Below, piece by piece: positions 33,964 to 38,061 of a DNA stretch of 38,061 bases. Position numbers and translations under genes: made by a program. The notes beneath the pieces are model-generated. The model did not search any database, was not told the DNA's origin, and saw only the letters and a program-made list of their open reading frames with translations. The stretch is taken from assembly GCA_031276535.1 (NCBI GenBank), contig JAISMV010000137.1:1-38061 (forward strand). Reading direction: 5' to 3'. The DNA comes from Flavobacteriaceae bacterium (GTDB lineage Bacteria > Bacteroidota > Bacteroidia > Flavobacteriales > Weeksellaceae). Numbering within the stretch: position 1 is the stretch's first letter; each line of letters begins with the position of its first letter.

Positions 33964-34154
33964 GAGCCTGTTTAAATTTTATTGTGATTATTTTCTATTG
34001 CTATTTTTGAGATGGATTTTTTGCTTTTTATTTGAAGATTTAGCGGGCTAAATCAAGAAGAAAAAGAGAAAAAGACGCTCAAAAGAGCTTAAAAAGAATG
34101 CAAAATATAATTAGAACCTAAAAATAAATATTTGAGTAAAATTTAAACAGGCTC
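33964..34154. mobile_element. MITE with 18-bp terminal inverted repeats
   Basis: GAGCCTGTTTAAATTTTA (33964-33981) is the exact reverse complement of 34137-34154. The element is 191 bp, has no ORF, and is bounded by TAA on both sides (33961-33963 and 34155-34157), a 3-bp target duplication. The T-N-A target and the GAGCCTG end are like those of IS5-group elements (IS1031 subgroup), which would have to mobilise it in trans. An internal 8-bp stem, GATTTAGC (34037-34044) with GCTAAATC (34047-34054), is also present. Confidence 0.85.
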
Positions 34155-34284
34155 TAAGATTGCCCATAACCCGTAAAGAAGTTATGATTTAGTAATTAAA
34201 ACGGTAAAATAACAGTAAAAAAAGGTAAAATCATTCGGCTAAATATCACTATATAAAAAAACGGAATATTTTTATAGGTATGTC

Positions 34285-34315
34285 TTGCCGAAGAATTATT
34301 TTTCACCTATATTTG
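34285..34315 (+). promoter_or_regulatory. Promoter of the second riboswitch operon
   Basis: TTG (34285-34287), a 20-base spacer and TATATTTG (34308-34315) give a complete Bacteroidota promoter. A 7-bp inverted repeat, TATAGGT (34273-34279) and ACCTATA (34305-34311), spans the -33 element and runs into the -7 box; it may be chance or an operator. Confidence 0.6.
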
Positions 34316-34317
34316 TA

Positions 34318-34532
34318 TTCGGATTTTGGTGTCACGTTTCCGGTTCTTCGGAAACGTGGTGAAAAGGGAATCAGGTGCGAATCCTGAACAGACCCGCTGC
34401 TGTAAGCTCTGCCATAGTCTTTGGATAAGACCCGATCCACTGTCTTTTTTAAGATGGGAAGGAATTCAAAGATGGAGTAAGTCAGAAAACCTGCCAGAAT
34501 CATATAGTTTAAAAGCTTTCGTGGAATAAAGC
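34318..34532 (+). ncRNA. Cobalamin riboswitch 2
   Basis: The core matches riboswitch 1: 'GGGAATCAGGTGCGAATCC' (34366-34384), 'GACCCGCTGCTGTAA' (34391-34405) and B12 box 'AGTCAGAAAACCTGCC' (34480-34495), which has one base changed in the box. The following hairpin GCTTT (34515-34519) / AAAGC (34528-34532) with loop CGTGGAAT matches that of riboswitch 1, with one T-G pair replaced by T-A, so it is structurally conserved. It would repress the secreted-protein gene at 34651 when cobalamin is plentiful. About 118 bases lie between the hairpin and the start codon, with a weak stem around AGGTT (34559-34563) that could form part of the expression platform. Confidence 0.95.
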
Positions 34533-34650
34533 TGAAGACGATCGAAGTATAAACAGAGGTTTCGCATAACCTTGTTTTACTCTGTGCCTTCTTCTTTCTT
34601 ATACGAAAACTGTTAGTAGTATACTAGTAATTTTTAATCTCTAATTTACC

Positions 34651-35586
34651 ATGAGAATGAGAAAGATTTCGTTATTTTTAATGTTATGGGTCGTCAGCAT
34701 GGGGCTTTCTGCCCAAACTACACCCAAAAAAGTTCAGGGAATTATCCATGACGGGCTTCGCAACGCGAAGATCAGAACTCAGCCGAAGCAGGCCAAACAA
34801 CTCCAAAATCTTAAAAACAACACGGATACCATTAACTTCAACAGTATCCTGTTTTGGGTTGGAACCGGCGATAATCGCGCTGCACTGGTTATCAAATGGA
34901 ATGATAGCTTAGGAAACGTAAATGCCCGTGTATGGGGGTATAGATGGAATAAGAACGAAACCAAAACAAGCAAGGACCTGCTGACTGCCGTAGCCAATGC
35001 CGATCCCCGCTTTACTGTTCTGATGCAGGATACGGGTATATCTCCGGCCACAAAGGATACGCTCAATTACGCCATTAGCGGTATCGGTTATAACTTTACG
35101 GCAAGCAGGAGGGCGCCTGCTCTTTTCTTCGATTATGTCGGGGCAGGGAAAGATGATAATATTAGTTTTCATTATATCCCTCCTCCCAATACAGGTATGG
35201 GACAACATAGCGTTCCGGTAGATCCTTCGGGTGAAGCAGCTCTTGCTATCTCGGACGGAACCGCACCGGGGACAGGTCTTGGCAAAGGAGTGATTGAACA
35301 TCCGTTTAATTATCTGACCTATGGTTACCCTGCCTACGACTACGATCATTGGCAATTGCTACCACCACCGGATTCAACGCAAAGCTGGCGTGCCGGATGG
35401 TATGAAGGATACTGGAGTTTCTATACCAAAAATGCCCCTATCGGAAGTTGGGAATATTCAGAATGGGGAGCTTCCCAGCGCGTATTGCAGGATAATTACG
35501 TAGACGGCTGGAGCTTTTGTGGGAACATGAGCAGTTGGTACTGTGCCGATATGAGCGGAGAATATACGCCGGTTCCGGTTCCTTGA
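34651..35586 (+). CDS. Small secreted protein under cobalamin riboswitch 2 (WGYRW motif)
   Basis: The 311-residue protein has a signal peptide ('MRMRKISLFLMLWVVSMGLSAQ'); the start could also be the ATG at 34657. The central region reads 'ILFWVGTGDNRAALVIKWND', then 'ARVWGYRWNKNETKTSKDLL' and 'ADPRFTVLMQ'. I recognise this block as a motif of secreted proteins linked to cobalamin control in several phyla, but cannot name the family with certainty. The C-terminal part is rich in Trp and Tyr and has a close Cys pair, 'CGNMSSWYC'. No T9SS domain and no lipobox are present, so it is probably periplasmic or released. Aromatic-rich surfaces and the riboswitch suggest binding of corrinoid; that is inference. 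A 12-bp hairpin follows the gene. Confidence 0.7.
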   Translation: MRMRKISLFLMLWVVSMGLSAQTTPKKVQGIIHDGLRNAKIRTQPKQAKQLQNLKNNTDTINFNSILFWVGTGDNRAALVIKWNDSLGNVNARVWGYRWNKNETKTSKDLLTAVANADPRFTVLMQDTGISPATKDTLNYAISGIGYNFTASRRAPALFFDYVGAGKDDNISFHYIPPPNTGMGQHSVPVDPSGEAALAISDGTAPGTGLGKGVIEHPFNYLTYGYPAYDYDHWQLLPPPDSTQSWRAGWYEGYWSFYTKNAPIGSWEYSEWGASQRVLQDNYVDGWSFCGNMSSWYCADMSGEYTPVPVP

Positions 35587-35622
35587 AAATTGAATAGTAC
35601 CATTCTGGTGAATACACCTTAT

Positions 35623-35655
35623 ACCGAAGGGAATGACCGGGTTATTCCCTTCGGT
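35623..35655 (+). terminator. Strong hairpin after the WGYRW gene
   Basis: ACCGAAGGGAAT (35623-35634) and ATTCCCTTCGGT (35644-35655) form a perfect 12-bp stem around a 9-base loop. The T run after it is poor (TCTATAACTT), so it may attenuate rather than stop transcription into the next gene. Confidence 0.7.
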
Positions 35656-35697
35656 TCTATAACTTAAAAAATAAAATAAAAACTAATCTTTTATATA

Positions 35698-37515
35698 ATG
35701 AATAAAATTATACTTTTGTTTCTTTGTTTCTGCCCGGTCATGGGTTATGATGTAAAGGCAGGGAATATTCTAACCGTTACCAATACCGAAGATGTCGGCA
35801 CTGCGGCAACAGCGCCGGAAGGATCTTTTCGTAAAATACTGTCAAAAGCTGCCGAAGGAGATACCATTGTATTTGATCCTTCTTTGAAAAATGACACCAT
35901 TTATATAAGCCAAAGCATCACGTCAAGCATAAACAATCTGACTATCCGGGGAAACGGGATAACAATTTTTGGAAAAAAATCCAATTACCTAAGGTTTAGT
36001 TCGGCTTCTGTTACGGTAGAAAATATGGGGTTTAACGGGAAAATGTATTTAGCTTTATATAATATTACTAAAGGAATAGTTCGGGGCTGTATCTTTAACG
36101 GATGTGCGTCGGTGGGATTAATGATTCAAAAAACACTTTCGCTAGTAGAAAATAAGTATTGTTTGGTGGAAGGCTGCTCTTTCAGCAATATAGGTTCATC
36201 TTCCGGTGAAGCCATTGTCATTAGTAACTCGGCATCTACCCCCTTATCGGTAGACGTTGTTTCCTGCACCTTTGTCGACAATGTCTTACAATCGGAAAAA
36301 AGCGACAAAAAAGCGGGTATAACCATAAGCGCTTATAAATATGGAAGCCTGGAGCCGGTTGTAAGGATCGCCAATTGTGTATTCAGGAACAATAAGAACG
36401 TAGCAAAAGATCCGTTATATTATCAGGATCTTCCGGTGATCGCGTCAAAGGATCTAACTTCTTTGGGTTATAATATCATAGAAGGCAAGCTTTCATCGGA
36501 AGGAAGCCAGAAAATTCATGAAACAGATGTTCTGTCAGAAGATGTCGGAGAAGTATTCCGTCTGGAAGATTCCATATACAAGGTTTTAAAAACCGGAAAA
36601 GCCTATCAAAACTTCCCTGCCAACACCACAATTGCGGGAATCGAAATGCCTGAGCATGACGTTCTGGAAACTAAGATAGATTACACTCAGGCTACTCATA
36701 GCGGCGCCTGTCAGGAAGTTTTCACTTCTGATGATGCAAGTCTGTTCCAACTGATCTCCGAATACAAAGATATAGTCGACATAAAGGAAATCTATCCGGT
36801 TCCGTTGTCGCATACGGCTTCGACAGCCGTATTCACTGTGGTACCTGCCGCCCCGAAAGCAAAGGTTTATCTGGGAGAAACAGAACTGGAAAATAAACAA
36901 CTGACCGTAGACGTATCGAAACCATCGGTTCAGACAGTCACCTTTAAGATAGTTTCGGCAGACGAAACCAACACCGGTCTATACACCCTGAAAGTGGAAA
37001 AACGCTTCAATTTCGATGCGATCGTAATCACCCGTTGGAATAACTCCCTGATCGTAAACAACAACAGCGCAACAAACGGAGGATTTGAATTTGTCGGGTA
37101 TAAATGGTTTAAGGAGGGTACGGAAATCGGTACCGGACAATACTATTCCGCAGGACAGAAAAAAACAGACCTACTGGCAGCCGATGGCAAATACTGGGTA
37201 CAGCTGATAACCAAAGACGGACAAACGCTCCGCACATGGGAAAGCGAAAAAATAGCACTGAAAAGCTCAACAGGCTTGAAAGTATATCCGAATCCGTTAC
37301 AGGCAGGAGAAGCCGTTTCCGTTCAGCTGGACATTGATCCGGAGCTGCTAACCGATGCCGTGATAGAAGTTTACAATATCAACGGAGCTAAGGTCAACAG
37401 CGTTAAGGCTGCCGGTGTTATCACTCAGGTTGCCCTGCCTGCATCCGCGGGTATTTATGTCATCAAAGTCCGATCAGGAAATTTTGTTGAGGAAAAGAAA
37501 TTAATCATAAAATAA
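35698..37515 (+). CDS. Right-handed beta-helix-like protein, T9SS type A sorting domain
   Basis: The 605-residue protein starts with a signal peptide (to about residue 22). Residues about 25-310 carry repeated short strands of a parallel beta-helix, such as 'TIVFDPSLKNDTIYISQSI', 'LTIRGNGITIFG', 'CIFNGC', 'CSFSNIGSSSGEAIVIS' and 'CTFVDN'. A cadherin-like beta sandwich follows (about 360-432), then the same module and sorting domain as in the 31347 gene (about 434-605; 'KRFNFDAIVITRWNNSLIVN', 'YPNPLQAGEAVSVQLDIDPE'). It should be secreted and fixed to the surface by T9SS. It lies 43 bases after the hairpin at 35623-35655 and 22 bases before an outer-membrane barrel gene. Whether it belongs to B12 uptake is inferred only from position. 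Confidence 0.8.
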   Translation: MNKIILLFLCFCPVMGYDVKAGNILTVTNTEDVGTAATAPEGSFRKILSKAAEGDTIVFDPSLKNDTIYISQSITSSINNLTIRGNGITIFGKKSNYLRFSSASVTVENMGFNGKMYLALYNITKGIVRGCIFNGCASVGLMIQKTLSLVENKYCLVEGCSFSNIGSSSGEAIVISNSASTPLSVDVVSCTFVDNVLQSEKSDKKAGITISAYKYGSLEPVVRIANCVFRNNKNVAKDPLYYQDLPVIASKDLTSLGYNIIEGKLSSEGSQKIHETDVLSEDVGEVFRLEDSIYKVLKTGKAYQNFPANTTIAGIEMPEHDVLETKIDYTQATHSGACQEVFTSDDASLFQLISEYKDIVDIKEIYPVPLSHTASTAVFTVVPAAPKAKVYLGETELENKQLTVDVSKPSVQTVTFKIVSADETNTGLYTLKVEKRFNFDAIVITRWNNSLIVNNNSATNGGFEFVGYKWFKEGTEIGTGQYYSAGQKKTDLLAADGKYWVQLITKDGQTLRTWESEKIALKSSTGLKVYPNPLQAGEAVSVQLDIDPELLTDAVIEVYNINGAKVNSVKAAGVITQVALPASAGIYVIKVRSGNFVEEKKLIIK

Positions 37516-37537
37516 TAACGATATAGCAAACTAAAAC

Positions 37538-38061
37538 ATGAAAAAAATTTTAACATTAACCCTGACGGCATTACTGGCAGTTGGGAATTTAACGGCGCAA
37601 GATCAGTCCAAACATGAGTTTTCCCTATGGGGAACAGGGGGATTATCCGCTCTCAACTATAGCACGGATGTCGGTGACAGTAAAGGCGGTTTGGGAAGCT
37701 CTTTAGGGATAGGTTACAGCTATTCCCTTACAGATCAGTGGAGCATAGGAACAGGACTGGAACTGTCTTTCCACAACTCGAAAACAACATTCGACAGTTA
37801 TTCAGACTCCTATGCCAGCAATGACGGAGAGTATGATTTTGATTTCTATACAACGGTTTCGGGTTATGAAGAAAAACAAAATGCAGCGTTTCTGAATATT
37901 CCCGTAGTGGCACAATTTCAAACGCCCGTTTCAGGAGAAAATAAATTTTATGCTTCGGGAGGTATTAAGATAGGAATTCCCGTTACCGGAAAATATGAGA
38001 TATCAAATACCACCATGAAAAATTCAGGATATTACCCGATCTGGGATGTGGATATGTATTC
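37538..38061 (+). CDS. Outer-membrane beta-barrel protein (3' truncated)
   Basis: The frame is open from ATG 37538 to the window edge, giving 174 residues. A signal peptide ('MKKILTLTLTALLAVGNLTAQ') is followed by alternating strands of a small OmpA/porin-family barrel: 'FSLWGTGGLSALNYS', 'GGLGSSLGIGYSYSLTDQWSIGTGLELSFH', 'AAFLNIPVVAQFQTP' and 'KFYASGGIKIGIPVTGKYEI'. It begins 22 bases after the beta-helix gene, so the two probably share a transcript. The ligand or partner is unknown; a C-terminal OmpA peptidoglycan-binding domain cannot be excluded because the end is missing. Confidence 0.8.
   Translation, partial: MKKILTLTLTALLAVGNLTAQDQSKHEFSLWGTGGLSALNYSTDVGDSKGGLGSSLGIGYSYSLTDQWSIGTGLELSFHNSKTTFDSYSDSYASNDGEYDFDFYTTVSGYEEKQNAAFLNIPVVAQFQTPVSGENKFYASGGIKIGIPVTGKYEISNTTMKNSGYYPIWDVDMY

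Overview
The window looks like chromosomal DNA of an AT-rich Bacteroidota, most likely a member of the Flavobacteriales (Weeksellaceae/Flavobacteriaceae type). The evidence is the gliding-motility ABC genes gldF and gldG, type IX secretion (T9SS) sorting domains of both type A and type B, GSCFA, DUF2147 and START-like flavobacterial family proteins, lipoproteins with acidic residues just after the lipobox Cys, and many Bacteroidota-type -7 promoter boxes (TAnnTTTG). The species cannot be fixed from sequence alone.

Layout. 1-1981: the 3' end of a large repetitive surface protein with a type B T9SS signal. 2426-7849: MarC-like membrane protein, a sugar-kinase/RapZ-C pair, panB, a DUF4143 AAA ATPase that looks inserted between panB and its neighbour, and an RluA-type pseudouridine synthase. 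8229-11550: ECF sigma factor, START-like protein, a degenerate class IV aminotransferase and a secreted aspartyl protease with PDZ. 12083-15769 (minus strand): operon hemJ-like, gldF, gldG, RsmI-like methyltransferase. 16145-19800: meaB, M1 metallopeptidase and coaX. 19799-23135: a tandem duplication of a lipase-like lipoprotein gene with its promoter and terminator, with an IS1-type transposase relic at the junction. 23312-26737: DUF2147 protein, polyprenyl synthase, GSCFA protein and TatD-type hydrolase.

26793-38061 is the most interesting part: a cobalamin-acquisition island with two cobalamin riboswitches. The first controls a BtuB-like TonB-dependent receptor, a BtuG-like beta-propeller surface lipoprotein (ATGA overlap), a second acidic surface lipoprotein, and an 847-residue secreted propeller with a T9SS sorting domain. 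The second controls a small secreted protein with a WGYRW motif, followed after a strong hairpin by a beta-helix-like T9SS cargo and an outer-membrane beta-barrel protein that runs off the window. A 191-bp MITE with perfect 18-bp inverted repeats and a TAA target duplication lies between the two units. meaB, the chaperone of B12-dependent methylmalonyl-CoA mutase, is about 10 kb away, so cobalamin demand and capture are both visible. The notable inference is that this organism captures B12 using the BtuB/BtuG scheme known from gut Bacteroides plus extra T9SS-exported proteins.

No tRNA, rRNA, CRISPR array or intact transposase was seen. All identifications come from reading the sequence and from family knowledge; no database search was run.
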